Both the position numbers and the translations under genes were made by a program. From Blattabacterium cuenoti (GTDB lineage: Bacteria; Bacteroidota; Bacteroidia; Flavobacteriales; Blattabacteriaceae), in NCBI RefSeq assembly GCF_014252075.1, contig NZ_CP059209.1, positions 248,001 through 312,000 of the forward strand: a stretch of 64,000 bases of DNA. The letters are read 5' to 3'. Under the pieces are notes generated by a model. It saw only the letters and a program-made list of their open reading frames with translations. It searched no databases and was not told the DNA's origin. Below are positions 16,650-26,465 of this stretch, one piece after another. Numbering within the stretch: position 1 is the first letter of the stretch; every line of letters starts with the position of its first letter.

Positions 16650-18151
16650 AAATGAAAAAGAGATTAAAAGATATTCTAAAAAAAGTAGATGTTTTAAGAA
16701 TAATAGGAAGAAATACTTCTAAATTGATAGAAGGAATTTCTATGAATTCCAAAATCATACAAAAAAATATGATCTTTGTAGCCAAAAAAGGAAAAATAAC
16801 AGATGGTCATGAATTTATTATAGAAGCCATACAAAACGGAGCTAATAGCATAGTTTGTGAAAAAATGACTTCTCCTATTAATCAGGATATTACCTATGTT
16901 GTGGTTTCAGATTCTACGTATGCTTTAGGTATTATCTCCTCAAATTTTTATGATCATCCTACAAAAAAGATAAAATTAATAGGAATTACGGGAACAAACG
17001 GAAAAACCACTGTAGCTACAATACTTCATCAATTATTTTCTAAAATGGGAGAAAAAAATATTCTAATTTCTACTATGGGAATCAAAATATTGTCTAAAAT
17101 ATATCCTACAATACATACAACTCCAGATATTATTGAAATCAATAAATATTTAAATATATCAATCCGTAAAGGATGCAGATATGCTTTTATGGAAGTGAGT
17201 TCACATGGAATCCATCAAAAAAGAATTACAGGATTATTATTTCAAGGAGGTCTTTTTACTAATATTACACATGATCACTTAGATTATCATGAATCTTTTC
17301 ATCATTATCTGTCTACTAAAAAATTTTTTTTTGAAAATTTATCTAAGAATGCTTTTGCATTAATGAATTCAGATGATAAAAATTCGTATAAAATCATAAA
17401 AGATATTTTCTCTAAAATCTATTTTTACGGTTTTAAAAAAAATGCAAATTTCAAAATTCAAATTTTGAAAAAAAGCATTCATGGAAGTCTATTACTTATT
17501 GATGGTCATAAAATTTTTACTCATTTAATCGGAACATTTAATGTTTATAATCTATTAGCCAGTTACGCTACAGCCATTTTGCTAGGTAAAAATAAAAATG
17601 ATATTCTGAAAATCATAAAAAATATAAAACCTATCAGAGGACGTTTTGAACAATTTGTATCCAATTCAGGAATTCGCGTCATTGTAGATTTTGCTCATAA
17701 TCCAGATGGATTAAAAACTGTTTTAAAAACTCTTAAAGAAATCAAAAACAATAATGAAAAATTAATTTGTGTTATAGGTTGTGGAGGAAATAGAGATATA
17801 AAAAAACGTCCTTTAATGGGAAAAATTGTTTATGAAACATGTGATGTATCTATTTTCACATCCGATAATCCTAGAGAAGAAAATATGGAAAAAATATTAT
17901 TTGATATGAAAAATTTTAAATCATATCTCAACAAAGAATCTATTTTAACTTTTGTAAACCGAAAAGAAGCTATTCAAACCGCAATTCAAATTGCAAAAAA
18001 AAAAGATATTATTCTGATTGCTGGAAAAGGACATGAAACTTATCAAGAAATAAAAGGAAAACGTTTTCCTTTTAATGATATGAAAATAGCTAAAGATTTA
18101 TTAAAAACTTATGATCAGTTGAAATTTTGTGTGAAATGTGAAATGAAATAA
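16646..18151 (+). CDS. murE: UDP-MurNAc-L-Ala-D-Glu:meso-diaminopimelate ligase
   Basis: 501 residues; adds the third stem residue to the peptidoglycan precursor. ATP-binding ITGTNGKTTV near residue 114, EVSSHGIHQKR near 186, THDHLDYH near 212 and the diaminopimelate-recognition motif SDNPREE near 408 are visible, so the amino acid added should be meso-diaminopimelate, matching dapF at 8747-9559. The C-terminal AGKGHETYQ is typical. Starts inside the ftsI stop (ATGA, 16646-16649). Contains an in-frame A10 run at 17995-18004. Confidence 0.96.
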   Translation: MKMKKRLKDILKKVDVLRIIGRNTSKLIEGISMNSKIIQKNMIFVAKKGKITDGHEFIIEAIQNGANSIVCEKMTSPINQDITYVVVSDSTYALGIISSNFYDHPTKKIKLIGITGTNGKTTVATILHQLFSKMGEKNILISTMGIKILSKIYPTIHTTPDIIEINKYLNISIRKGCRYAFMEVSSHGIHQKRITGLLFQGGLFTNITHDHLDYHESFHHYLSTKKFFFENLSKNAFALMNSDDKNSYKIIKDIFSKIYFYGFKKNANFKIQILKKSIHGSLLLIDGHKIFTHLIGTFNVYNLLASYATAILLGKNKNDILKIIKNIKPIRGRFEQFVSNSGIRVIVDFAHNPDGLKTVLKTLKEIKNNNEKLICVIGCGGNRDIKKRPLMGKIVYETCDVSIFTSDNPREENMEKILFDMKNFKSYLNKESILTFVNRKEAIQTAIQIAKKKDIILIAGKGHETYQEIKGKRFPFNDMKIAKDLLKTYDQLKFCVKCEMK

Positions 18152-18152
18152 G

Positions 18153-19340
18153 ATGATGATTGCTAATTTTTTAAAAGACTTAATTCGTATCTATTTTTTG
18201 ATCAATATCAATTCTGTTTTTTTCAGAGCTGTAATAGCTTTTTTTTTATCGTTTTGTATAGCGTTGGTTTTTTATAAAAAAATTATATGTTGGAAAAAAA
18301 AAAATAGCATAGGAGAACATGTACGAAATCTTGGACTCATTGGACAAAAAGAAAAAGAGGGGACTCCAACAATGGGAGGAATTATAATGATATTTTCCAC
18401 ACTAATTTCTACAATACTTTTCTCTTCTTTGAAGAATATATATGTACTTATGTTGATTATGACAACATTGTGTATGGGGAGTATTGGATTTGTAGATGAT
18501 TATATTAAAATAAAATATAACAAAAAAGGACTTAGTATAATGGGAAAAATATTAGGTCAAATTTTATTAGGACTTATTATTGGAAGCTCTATGTATTTTT
18601 TTAATACAAATGTTTCTATTCAAAAATTAGATTCAAACTTTTTGATAAAAAAAGAACATGGGTTCAAGACCACTCTCCCCATTTTTTCTAGTCATAATAA
18701 TGAATTTGATTATGCTTATCTTTTAAGTTGGTATAATCAAAAATGGAAAAAATACACATGGATTGTTTTTATTCCTATGGTGATTTTCATTATAACATTT
18801 TTATCTAACGGAGCTAATTTAACCGATGGAATAGACGGATTAACAGCTGGAATTTCTTTTATTATTTTTTCTACTCTATCTTTATTATCTATCATATCAA
18901 GTAATAAAATATATTCATCCTATCTTCATTTTATATATATTCCTCATTTAGATGAAATAATCATATTTTCTTTTTCTTTTCTAGGATCTTTAATAAGTTT
19001 TCTTTGGTACAATACTTATCCAGCTCAAATTTTCATGGGAGACACTGGAAGTCTAACTATAGGAGGAGTTATAGCAACTCTAGCTATTATAAACAGAAAA
19101 GAATTAATATTACCTATTCTATGTGGAATTTTTTTTATAGAAAATATTTCTGTTATAATACAAGTATTGTATTTTAGATATTCTAAAAAAAAATATGGAA
19201 TAGGAAAAAAAATTTTTCTCATGACTCCTTTGCATCATCATTTTCAAAAACTAGGATATCATGAAAATAAAATTTTCAATCGTTTTCTCATCATACAAAT
19301 GATGCTTTCGATGTTGGTATTGATTTTATTAATTATATAA
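18153..19340 (+). CDS. mraY: Phospho-MurNAc-pentapeptide transferase MraY
   Basis: 395-residue integral membrane enzyme that makes lipid I by moving phospho-MurNAc-pentapeptide to undecaprenyl phosphate. Family motifs: GTPTMGG near residue 70, GFVDDYIKI near 112, LTDGIDGLTAG near 225 and TPLHHHFQKLG near 358; about ten hydrophobic segments. One base after murE and two before murD. An A11 run (18294-18304) is read in frame, so a tract as long as the one that breaks murD need not break a gene. Confidence 0.95.
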   Translation: MMIANFLKDLIRIYFLININSVFFRAVIAFFLSFCIALVFYKKIICWKKKNSIGEHVRNLGLIGQKEKEGTPTMGGIIMIFSTLISTILFSSLKNIYVLMLIMTTLCMGSIGFVDDYIKIKYNKKGLSIMGKILGQILLGLIIGSSMYFFNTNVSIQKLDSNFLIKKEHGFKTTLPIFSSHNNEFDYAYLLSWYNQKWKKYTWIVFIPMVIFIITFLSNGANLTDGIDGLTAGISFIIFSTLSLLSIISSNKIYSSYLHFIYIPHLDEIIIFSFSFLGSLISFLWYNTYPAQIFMGDTGSLTIGGVIATLAIINRKELILPILCGIFFIENISVIIQVLYFRYSKKKYGIGKKIFLMTPLHHHFQKLGYHENKIFNRFLIIQMMLSMLVLILLII

Positions 19341-19342
19341 CA

Positions 19343-20703
19343 ATGAAAAAAAAATTAATAGTAATATTGGGAGGAGGAGAAAGTGGTGTAGGAGCCGCTT
19401 TATTAGCTAAAAAAAATGGATTAAAAATATTTTTGTCTGATTCAGGAATTATTTTGAATAAATACAAAAAAATTTTAATTCAAAATGAAATTCCTTTTGA
19501 GGAAAAAGGGCATACAGAAAGTATAATAGCTCAAAACCCTATTAAAGTAATAAAAAGTCCTGGTATTTCTAGAAAAAATTCTTTTATAAAAAGAATTAAC
19601 TTTTTAGGAATTCCTATTCAATCCGAATTAGAATTTGGAAAAAGTTATCTAAATCACTCTTATGTAATAAGTATAACAGGAAGTAATGGAAAAACAACGA
19701 CCAGTTCCATAATTTATCAAATTCTTAAAAGAGAAGGAATTGATGTTGGAATAGCGGGAAATATTGGACGTAGTTTTTCTAAAGAAGTTATAAAAAAAAA
19801 AACGTTTATGTATTAGAAGTAAGCAGTTTCCAATTAGATGATAGCTCCATTTTTCGATCAAATATTGCAGTTTTATTAAATATTACAAAAGATCATTTAA
19901 ATAGATATGATGATATTGAAAGTTACATGTCCTCTAAATTTAAAATAGCAACTTTGCAAAAAAAAGAAGATATTTTCATTTATAATCATGATGATCCTCT
20001 TATAAGAAAGGGATTAAAAAAGTTTCCTATTTTTTCTCACTGTATTCCTTTTTCTATAAAAGAAGAATTACATATTGGCGCTTACATAAAAGATAACAAA
20101 ATATTGATTCGAAATCAAAAAAATCAAGAAATATTTCTTTTAAATGTGAAAGATATTCCTCTAATAGGGGATCATAATCTATACAATATTATGGCTTCAT
20201 TAATGATATTCAAAATATTAAACATTAAAAAAAAATCAATAATTCCTATGATATTAAAATTAAAACCTATAGAACATCGTATGGAAAAAATACTCAATAT
20301 CAATGGAATTCAATTTATTAATGATTCTAAAGCCACGAATGTTAATGCTGTTTTTTATGCATTAAAAAGTATAAATGGACCTGTTATATGGATAGCAGGA
20401 GGAAAAGATAAAGGAAATGATTATATAGAATTAATTCCCTTGGTTAAAGAAAAAGTAAAAGCTATAATTTGTTTAGGAATAAATAATGAAAAAATTATAA
20501 ATTCTTTTAAAGATATTATTGATATCATTTTGGAAACTAAAAGTATTCAAAAAGCTGTTTACATGGCTTATATATTGTCTTTTCATGGATATAATATTTT
20601 GCTATCTCCTGCTTGTTCTAGTTTTGATCTTTTTAAAGATTATAAAGAAAGAGGAAACAAATTTAAAAAAGAAGTTAAAAAACTTTTTTCTGAAAAAATA
20701 TGA
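19343..20703 (+). CDS. murD: UDP-MurNAc-L-Ala:D-glutamate ligase, frameshifted at an A11 tract
   Basis: Two overlapping pieces of one gene. Codons from 19343 give the N-terminal domain with LGGGESGVG near residue 8 and the ATP motif ITGSNGKTTTSS near 112, but end at a TAG at 19814 just after an A11 run (19792-19802). Shifting to the frame that begins AAC at 19801 continues at once with YVLEVSSFQLD and NITKDHLNRY, the expected MurD sequence, and stays open to 20703 (NDSKATN, GGKDKGND, SPACSSFD). One extra A, or a -1 ribosomal shift, restores about 454 residues. All other parts look intact, flanking genes are tightly coupled (ATGA with ftsW), and no second murD is visible in this window. Could be transcript slippage rescue, true loss, or a base-call error. 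Confidence 0.9.
19792..19802 (+). repeat. A11 tract at the murD frame break
   Basis: Eleven consecutive A between ATA and the CGTTTATGT sequence. One additional A would put AAC-GTT-TAT-GTA in frame with the murD N-terminal half. Confidence 0.9.
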
Positions 20704-21887
20704 GAAAAATAGATGTTTTTTTCAATAGATATCTAAAAGGAGACAGATATCTATGGGCTTTCATCTCTTTATTGGCTATATTTTCTTTTTTACCAGTATA
20801 TTCCGCTAGTACTAATTTGGTGACTACATATGGAGGAACAAATACAGTTTTTAGTTATTTGTTAAAACATGCTCTTTTTTTGTTAGTTGGATTTTGCATT
20901 CTTTTTTTTACTCAATTTATAGACTATAAATATTTTTATCGTATGTCTATGCTTTCTATGCCTGTAGTGTTCATTTTATTAGTTTTTACTATTAGTCAGG
21001 GAAAAGAATTGGATGGAGTTAATGCTTCTCGTTGGTTGCACATTCCCATTCTTAACATATCTTTTCAAACTTCCAGCATTGCTGGATTAGTTCTTTTTAT
21101 TTATTGCGCTAGATATTTGGCTCAAAAAAAGAAAAAACGTATAAATTTTATAAACTCTTTTTTTTCTTTATTGTTTCCTATATTTTTTATTATTGGATTA
21201 ATTTTCCCAGCTAATGGTTCTACTGCAATTATTGTTTTTATTTCCGTTTTAATTTTACTTTTTATAGGAGGATATCCATTAACAGGTGTTATCGGAGTTT
21301 TATTAATGGGAATTCTATTTGCAGGAATCTATATTTATTCTGTTATAAAATGGGGAGATAAAAATCCTATGAATAGAGTTTATACATGGAAAAGTCGTAT
21401 AGAAAAATTTTTGGATCATGAATCTGAAGAAAGTTATCAAATGAAACAATCTAAAACGGCTATTGTTTTAGGAAATAAATTTGGTCGTGGTCCAGGAAAA
21501 AGTGTTCTAAAGGCTTTTCTTCCGCAATCTTCTTCTGATTTTATTTATGCTATTATAATAGAAGAATATGGATCTGTTGGAGGAGTGATTCTTTTATTTA
21601 TTTATTTACTTATTTTACTTAGAATTATGGTCATAGCTACTAAAGTTAAAAATTATTTTTGCTCTTTATTGGTATTATCTGTTGGGTTCCCTATTATTAA
21701 TCAAGCACTCATTAATATGGGAATAGCTGTTGGTTTATTTCCAGTAACAGGACAAACTTTACCACTAATTAGTGCTGGAGGGACTTCCATGTGGGTTACT
21801 TTTTTTAGTTTTGGGATCATATTAAGTGTTAGTCGAATTATATATGATAATTCAACTAATAAAATTATAATTCATCATGAACAATAA
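20700..21887 (+). CDS. ftsW: Septal peptidoglycan glycosyltransferase FtsW
   Basis: 395-residue SEDS-family membrane protein with about ten hydrophobic segments; polymerises lipid II with FtsI at the division site. Visible landmarks: YSASTNLV near the first helix, the long loop with SYQMKQSKTAI near residue 245, DFIYAIIIEEYG near 280, and LPLISAGGTSMW near 353. Start overlaps the murD stop (ATGA, 20700-20703); its end overlaps murG by 11 bases, indicating one translation-coupled unit. Confidence 0.95.
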   Translation: MRKIDVFFNRYLKGDRYLWAFISLLAIFSFLPVYSASTNLVTTYGGTNTVFSYLLKHALFLLVGFCILFFTQFIDYKYFYRMSMLSMPVVFILLVFTISQGKELDGVNASRWLHIPILNISFQTSSIAGLVLFIYCARYLAQKKKKRINFINSFFSLLFPIFFIIGLIFPANGSTAIIVFISVLILLFIGGYPLTGVIGVLLMGILFAGIYIYSVIKWGDKNPMNRVYTWKSRIEKFLDHESEESYQMKQSKTAIVLGNKFGRGPGKSVLKAFLPQSSSDFIYAIIIEEYGSVGGVILLFIYLLILLRIMVIATKVKNYFCSLLVLSVGFPIINQALINMGIAVGLFPVTGQTLPLISAGGTSMWVTFFSFGIILSVSRIIYDNSTNKIIIHHEQ

Positions 21888-22983
21888 TATTTCACCTAGA
21901 ATAATTATTGGGAGTGGAGGGACTGGTGGACACATCTATCCGGGAATAGCTATTGCAGACGAACTGAAAAAACAAATTCCAGAAATCAATATTTTGTTTA
22001 TTGGATCTAAAAATCATATGGAAATGAAAGAAATTCCTAAGTTTGGATATTCTATTGAAGGAATTTGTATTTCAGGAGGAAAAGATAAATTTTTATCTAT
22101 AGAAGGATTTATTTTATCTATACAATTGATTTATAGTTTTTTTTTGGTAAATAAAATTATCAAAAAATTTTCTCCAGATATAGTTGTTGGAACAGGTGGA
22201 TTTGTAAGTTTTCCTACTTTATATGCTGCAAAAAAAAATAAAATTCCTATTCTTATTCAAGAACAGAACTCTTTTCCTGGATTAACTAATAGAATATTTT
22301 CTCGTTATGCTCATAAAGTATGTGTTGCTTATGAGCAATCCAAGAAATATTTTCCAAAAGGAAAAACCATAATAACTGGAAATCCAGTTAGATCTGAAAT
22401 ATTCCAATTACCTAGTAAAGAAAAAGCTTGTATTCATTTAGGATTAAAAGTAGAAAAACCTATTATTTTATCTATAGGAGGGAGTCAAGGGGCCAATAGT
22501 ATGAATAACGCTTGGATAAAAGGTTTAAAAAAACTAATAGAATTAGATATGCAACTTATTTGGCAAGTTGGTAAATTTGATATTCATAGAATTAAAAAGA
22601 ATAAAATGTCTCATCATTCCAATTTTATTTTAATGGATTTTATTGAAAATATACCGACATGTTATGCTGCTGCAGATATTATTGTCTCTAGAGCTGGAGC
22701 TTTAACTATATCAGAAATATGTTTAATAGGAAAACCATACATATTAATTCCTTTTCCTTGGTCTTCCGATGATCATCAAAATAGAAATGCTAAAATATTA
22801 GAAGAAAAAGAGGCGGCTTTAATTATTAAAAATGAGGAAATAGAGAAAAAATTAGTGGATTCAACTATACAATTAGTGAATGATTCCAGCATGAAAAAAA
22901 AAATGAGTAGAAATATTCTGCGATTAGGAAAACCTGAAGCGACAAATGATATTGTCAATGAGATTTTACAAATTATTTTATGA
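21877..22983 (+). CDS. murG: Lipid I N-acetylglucosaminyltransferase MurG
   Basis: 368 residues; adds GlcNAc to lipid I on the cytoplasmic membrane face, giving lipid II. GSGGTGGHIYPGIA near residue 12, GGFVSFP near 108, EQNSFPG near 129, GGSQGA near 202 and SRAGALTISE near 271 are conserved donor and acceptor binding motifs. Both ends overlap neighbours: 11 bases with ftsW and 4 bases (ATGA) with murC. Confidence 0.96.
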   Translation: MNNNISPRIIIGSGGTGGHIYPGIAIADELKKQIPEINILFIGSKNHMEMKEIPKFGYSIEGICISGGKDKFLSIEGFILSIQLIYSFFLVNKIIKKFSPDIVVGTGGFVSFPTLYAAKKNKIPILIQEQNSFPGLTNRIFSRYAHKVCVAYEQSKKYFPKGKTIITGNPVRSEIFQLPSKEKACIHLGLKVEKPIILSIGGSQGANSMNNAWIKGLKKLIELDMQLIWQVGKFDIHRIKKNKMSHHSNFILMDFIENIPTCYAAADIIVSRAGALTISEICLIGKPYILIPFPWSSDDHQNRNAKILEEKEAALIIKNEEIEKKLVDSTIQLVNDSSMKKKMSRNILRLGKPEATNDIVNEILQIIL

Positions 22984-24356
22984 ACTTAAATCAAGTTGAT
23001 TCTTTTTATTTTTTAGGAATAGGAGGGATGGGGATGAGTTCCCTTGCTAGATATTTTCATGCTATGGGAAAAACAGTTTGTGGTCATGATCAAAGTAGAA
23101 CTTTTTTGACTAAAAAATTAGAAAAAGAGGGGATCTCCATAAATTATCATGATTGTATAGAAATATTACCTAAATGGGTCCTGTCTAAACAATGTTTGAT
23201 TGTGTATACTCCAGCTATTCCGAATAATCATCAACAATGGATCTATTTAAAAAAATATGGGAAAAATATAAAAAAACGTTCTCAAGTATTGTCCTTGATC
23301 ATAGGAAATGAAATTTGTATAGCCATAGGAGGAACACATGGAAAAACAACCACTTGTACCTTATTAGGACATATTTTATATAGTGCAGGAATTCATATTA
23401 CTGCTTTTTTAGGAGGAGTCTCTGAAAATTATCAATCTAATATCATATTGAATGGAACTAAAATTTTTTTGGTAGAAGCAGACGAATTTGATCGTTCTTT
23501 TTTATACTTATCTCCTAATATTGCATGTGTTACGTCTTTTGACCAGGATCATGTGGATACTTATCCAAAAAAAGAAACTTTGAAAAATGCTTATATAGCT
23601 TTCTTAAACAGAATAAAAAAACCATATAAAAAAATATTTCTTTGTCAAGAAGAGTCTTTTCCATCAAAAAACGCAATCTATTATTCAGTGATAGAAAAAG
23701 CAAATTATTATTCGAATCATCTTTCTATAAAAGGAAATAAATGGTATTTTGATTTTCATACTCCTACAGAAACATGGAAATCTTTACCTTTGCCTATTCC
23801 AGGAATACACAATTTAAAAAACGTCACAGCAGCATTAGCCATATCTGATTATCTAAAAATTAATAAAGAAAAAGTAAGAAAAGCTTTGTTTCTATTTAAA
23901 GGAATAAAAAGAAGATACTCCATACATTATCAATCCAAAAAGAAAATATATATAGATGATTATGCACATCATCCTACAGAAATAAATTCTTTGATTCAAA
24001 CTGTTAGAGAATGTTTTCCAAATAAAAAAATATTGGGGATTTTTCAACCTCATTTATTTAGTAGAACTAAATTTTTTGAAAAATCTTTTGCGAGAAGTTT
24101 AGAACATCTTGATCTTTTAATCTTATTAAAGATTTATCCAGCTAGAGAATTTCCCATGGATGGAATTAATTCAAGTAGTTTATTAGAAAAAATAAAAATG
24201 AGTTCTAAAAATAAAGAAATATCTACCTTATCCAAGGTTTTAGAAAAAATTAAAGAAAAACATAAACATTTTGATATTATTCTTACAATAGGAGCTGGTG
24301 ATATAGATACCTTAATTCTTCCTATAAAAAAATGGTTGTATAAACGATATGGATAA
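22980..24356 (+). CDS. murC: UDP-N-acetylmuramate:L-alanine ligase
   Basis: 458 residues; first amino-acid adding ligase of peptidoglycan synthesis. FLGIGGMGMSSLA at residues 11-23 forms the N-terminal Rossmann motif; GGTHGKTTT near 117 is the ATP site; VEADEFDRSFL near 162, SFDQDHVDTY near 185 and DDYAHHPTEI near 322 are typical of MurC. ATGA overlap with murG and no gap to ftsQ (stop 24354-24356, ATG 24357). Confidence 0.96.
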   Translation: MNLNQVDSFYFLGIGGMGMSSLARYFHAMGKTVCGHDQSRTFLTKKLEKEGISINYHDCIEILPKWVLSKQCLIVYTPAIPNNHQQWIYLKKYGKNIKKRSQVLSLIIGNEICIAIGGTHGKTTTCTLLGHILYSAGIHITAFLGGVSENYQSNIILNGTKIFLVEADEFDRSFLYLSPNIACVTSFDQDHVDTYPKKETLKNAYIAFLNRIKKPYKKIFLCQEESFPSKNAIYYSVIEKANYYSNHLSIKGNKWYFDFHTPTETWKSLPLPIPGIHNLKNVTAALAISDYLKINKEKVRKALFLFKGIKRRYSIHYQSKKKIYIDDYAHHPTEINSLIQTVRECFPNKKILGIFQPHLFSRTKFFEKSFARSLEHLDLLILLKIYPAREFPMDGINSSSLLEKIKMSSKNKEISTLSKVLEKIKEKHKHFDIILTIGAGDIDTLILPIKKWLYKRYG

Positions 24357-25079
24357 ATGAAAAATAAATCCTTTATCCTGATATTATTATTATATATAAT
24401 TTTTATGTTTTCCCTTTTTTGTTTTTCTCAAAAAATACATAAAAACAGAAACCTAAAAAAGGTCAATATAGTCATTGATACATTATCCAAAAACCATTTT
24501 TTAAATGAAGAAATCATTAAAAATATTCTATTTTCTAAAATAGAAAAAATTGAAAAAAAAATCGGTCAATTATGTATATTGAGGATGGAAAAAAAATTAA
24601 ATAATTATCCTTTTGTAAAAAGATCTGAAGTTTTTCTTAGTGTAGATGGCACCCTAAATATAAAAATTTGGCAGAAAGAACCTATTTTAAGAATAAGAAA
24701 TGGAAATCAAGAATATTATCTGACCAAAGATGCAGAAGTTTTAGAACTTTCTCCTTTTTATTCTTCAAAAGTTATTTTAGCAAAAGGACCTTTTTCAAAA
24801 AAAGAAAAAAAATATTTAGCTGACTTGGTCAAATTTATAAACTCTGATGAACTACTCAAAAACCAAATCATTAGCATCAAAAAAAATGATTATAACTCAT
24901 TTATTTTAATCCCAAAAATAGGAAATCATCATATTATATTAGGAAATATCAAGGATTTTAAAAATAAATTAAATAAATTAAAAGCATTTTATAAGCAGTA
25001 CCTAAATAAAATAGATACTAATCAATATAAAAGTATTGATTTGCAATATAAAGACCAAGTAGTCGCAAAAAAAAGATAA
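24357..25079 (+). CDS. ftsQ: Cell division protein FtsQ
   Basis: 240 residues with one N-terminal membrane helix (about 7-24), then a POTRA-like segment (VNIVIDTLSKNHFLNEEII) and the FtsQ/DivIB beta domain (YPFVKRSEVFLSVDGTLNIKIW region). It links FtsL and FtsB to the cytoplasmic ring. Sequence conservation in the family is weak, but position between murC and ftsA and topology make the call secure. Confidence 0.9.
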   Translation: MKNKSFILILLLYIIFMFSLFCFSQKIHKNRNLKKVNIVIDTLSKNHFLNEEIIKNILFSKIEKIEKKIGQLCILRMEKKLNNYPFVKRSEVFLSVDGTLNIKIWQKEPILRIRNGNQEYYLTKDAEVLELSPFYSSKVILAKGPFSKKEKKYLADLVKFINSDELLKNQIISIKKNDYNSFILIPKIGNHHIILGNIKDFKNKLNKLKAFYKQYLNKIDTNQYKSIDLQYKDQVVAKKR

Positions 25080-25083
25080 GTCT

Positions 25084-26454
25084 ATGGAATATCAAGATAT
25101 AGCTATAGGTCTTGATGTGGGAACCACAAAGATTGTAGCTATGGTAGGAAGGAGAAATGAATATAATAAAATTGAGATCTTAGGCATAGGAAGATCTAAA
25201 AGTATAGGTGTGCATAGAGGGGTTGTAAACAATATAACTCAAACGATTGAAGCTATTCGTGAAGCCGTATCTGAAGCAGAACATAGTTCTGGTTTAAAAA
25301 TAAAAGAAGTTATTGTTGGAATAGCTGGGCAACATATTAGAAGTCTACAACATAATGATTATATTACTAGATTAGATTTTGAAAATGTAATCAATCAAAA
25401 AGATATACAAAAATTAATAGATCAAGTTCATAAATTGTTGATGCTTCCAGGAGAAGAAATAATTCATGTCCTTCCACAAGAATATAAAGTCGATAGTCAA
25501 GCAGAAATAGGAGAACCAATAGGAATGTATGGAAGTCGTTTAGAAGCAAATTTTCATGTAGTGGTAGGACAAATTTCTTCTATTCGTAATATTGGAAGAT
25601 GTGTGAAAGCAGCAGGATTGAATTTATCTGGAATGACTTTAGAACCTTTAGCCTCTGCAGAAGCTGTATTAAGCACCGAAGAAAGAGAAGCTGGTGTTGC
25701 CTTAGTGGATATAGGAGGAGGAACCACTGATATTGCTATATTTAAAGATAACATTATTCGTCACACTGCAGTCATTCCTTTCGGTGGAAATGTTATTACT
25801 GAAAATATTAAAACAGATTGTTTGATTATTGAACGACAAGCAGAATTACTAAAAATCAAATTTGGATCTGCATGGCCTGGAGAAAATAAAGAAACAGAAA
25901 TTGTTTGTATTCCTGGATTAAGAGGTCGTGATCCTAAAGAAATTTCTTTGAAACATCTTTCTCAAATTATCCATAAAAGAGTATGTGAAATAATGGAACA
26001 AGTCAATGTGGAAATCAAAAATTATGGAAATGAAGAACAAAAGAAAAGACTGATTGCAGGATTAGTTATGACTGGAGGAGGTTCTCAATTAAACCATATT
26101 CGTCCTTTAACGGAATATATTACTGGGATGGATGTACGTATAGGTTATTCTAATGAACATATTGCAGGAGGAGAAAACGGTCTTATAAGTAATCCAGAAT
26201 ATGCAACGTCTATAGGTTTAGTAATTAAAGGACTTGATGATAAAAAAAAATATCTTTGTACAACAGATATGGGACATAGACATGATGAAAATCACACTTC
26301 TGAGTTTATTTCTACAAAATTTTATAATAAAAACCGGAAATTAAATTATGAAGAAAATTCGGATTATTCAAAGAAAAAAAATAAAACAAAATCAAAATCT
26401 TTTCTTGAAATTTGGGCAGATAAGTTCCGTCAAATATTGAATGACACAGAATAA
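25084..26454 (+). CDS. ftsA: Cell division protein FtsA
   Basis: 456 residues, actin-like ATPase that anchors FtsZ to the membrane. IGLDVGTTKIVAMVG near residues 8-22 is the phosphate-1 motif, LVDIGGGTTDIAIF near 208 the phosphate-2 motif, and LVMTGGGSQL near 321 the adenosine motif. The C-terminal tail (KSFLEIWADKFRQIL) fits the amphipathic membrane-targeting helix. Located directly before ftsZ with an 11-base gap. Confidence 0.95.
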   Translation: MEYQDIAIGLDVGTTKIVAMVGRRNEYNKIEILGIGRSKSIGVHRGVVNNITQTIEAIREAVSEAEHSSGLKIKEVIVGIAGQHIRSLQHNDYITRLDFENVINQKDIQKLIDQVHKLLMLPGEEIIHVLPQEYKVDSQAEIGEPIGMYGSRLEANFHVVVGQISSIRNIGRCVKAAGLNLSGMTLEPLASAEAVLSTEEREAGVALVDIGGGTTDIAIFKDNIIRHTAVIPFGGNVITENIKTDCLIIERQAELLKIKFGSAWPGENKETEIVCIPGLRGRDPKEISLKHLSQIIHKRVCEIMEQVNVEIKNYGNEEQKKRLIAGLVMTGGGSQLNHIRPLTEYITGMDVRIGYSNEHIAGGENGLISNPEYATSIGLVIKGLDDKKKYLCTTDMGHRHDENHTSEFISTKFYNKNRKLNYEENSDYSKKKNKTKSKSFLEIWADKFRQILNDTE

Positions 26455-26465
26455 TAAACAATGAA

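Noticed and set aside
19927..20703. A separate gene starting at ATG 19927
   Set aside because: The frame is open and conserved as MurD from 19801 onward, so this Met is internal to the frameshifted murD.
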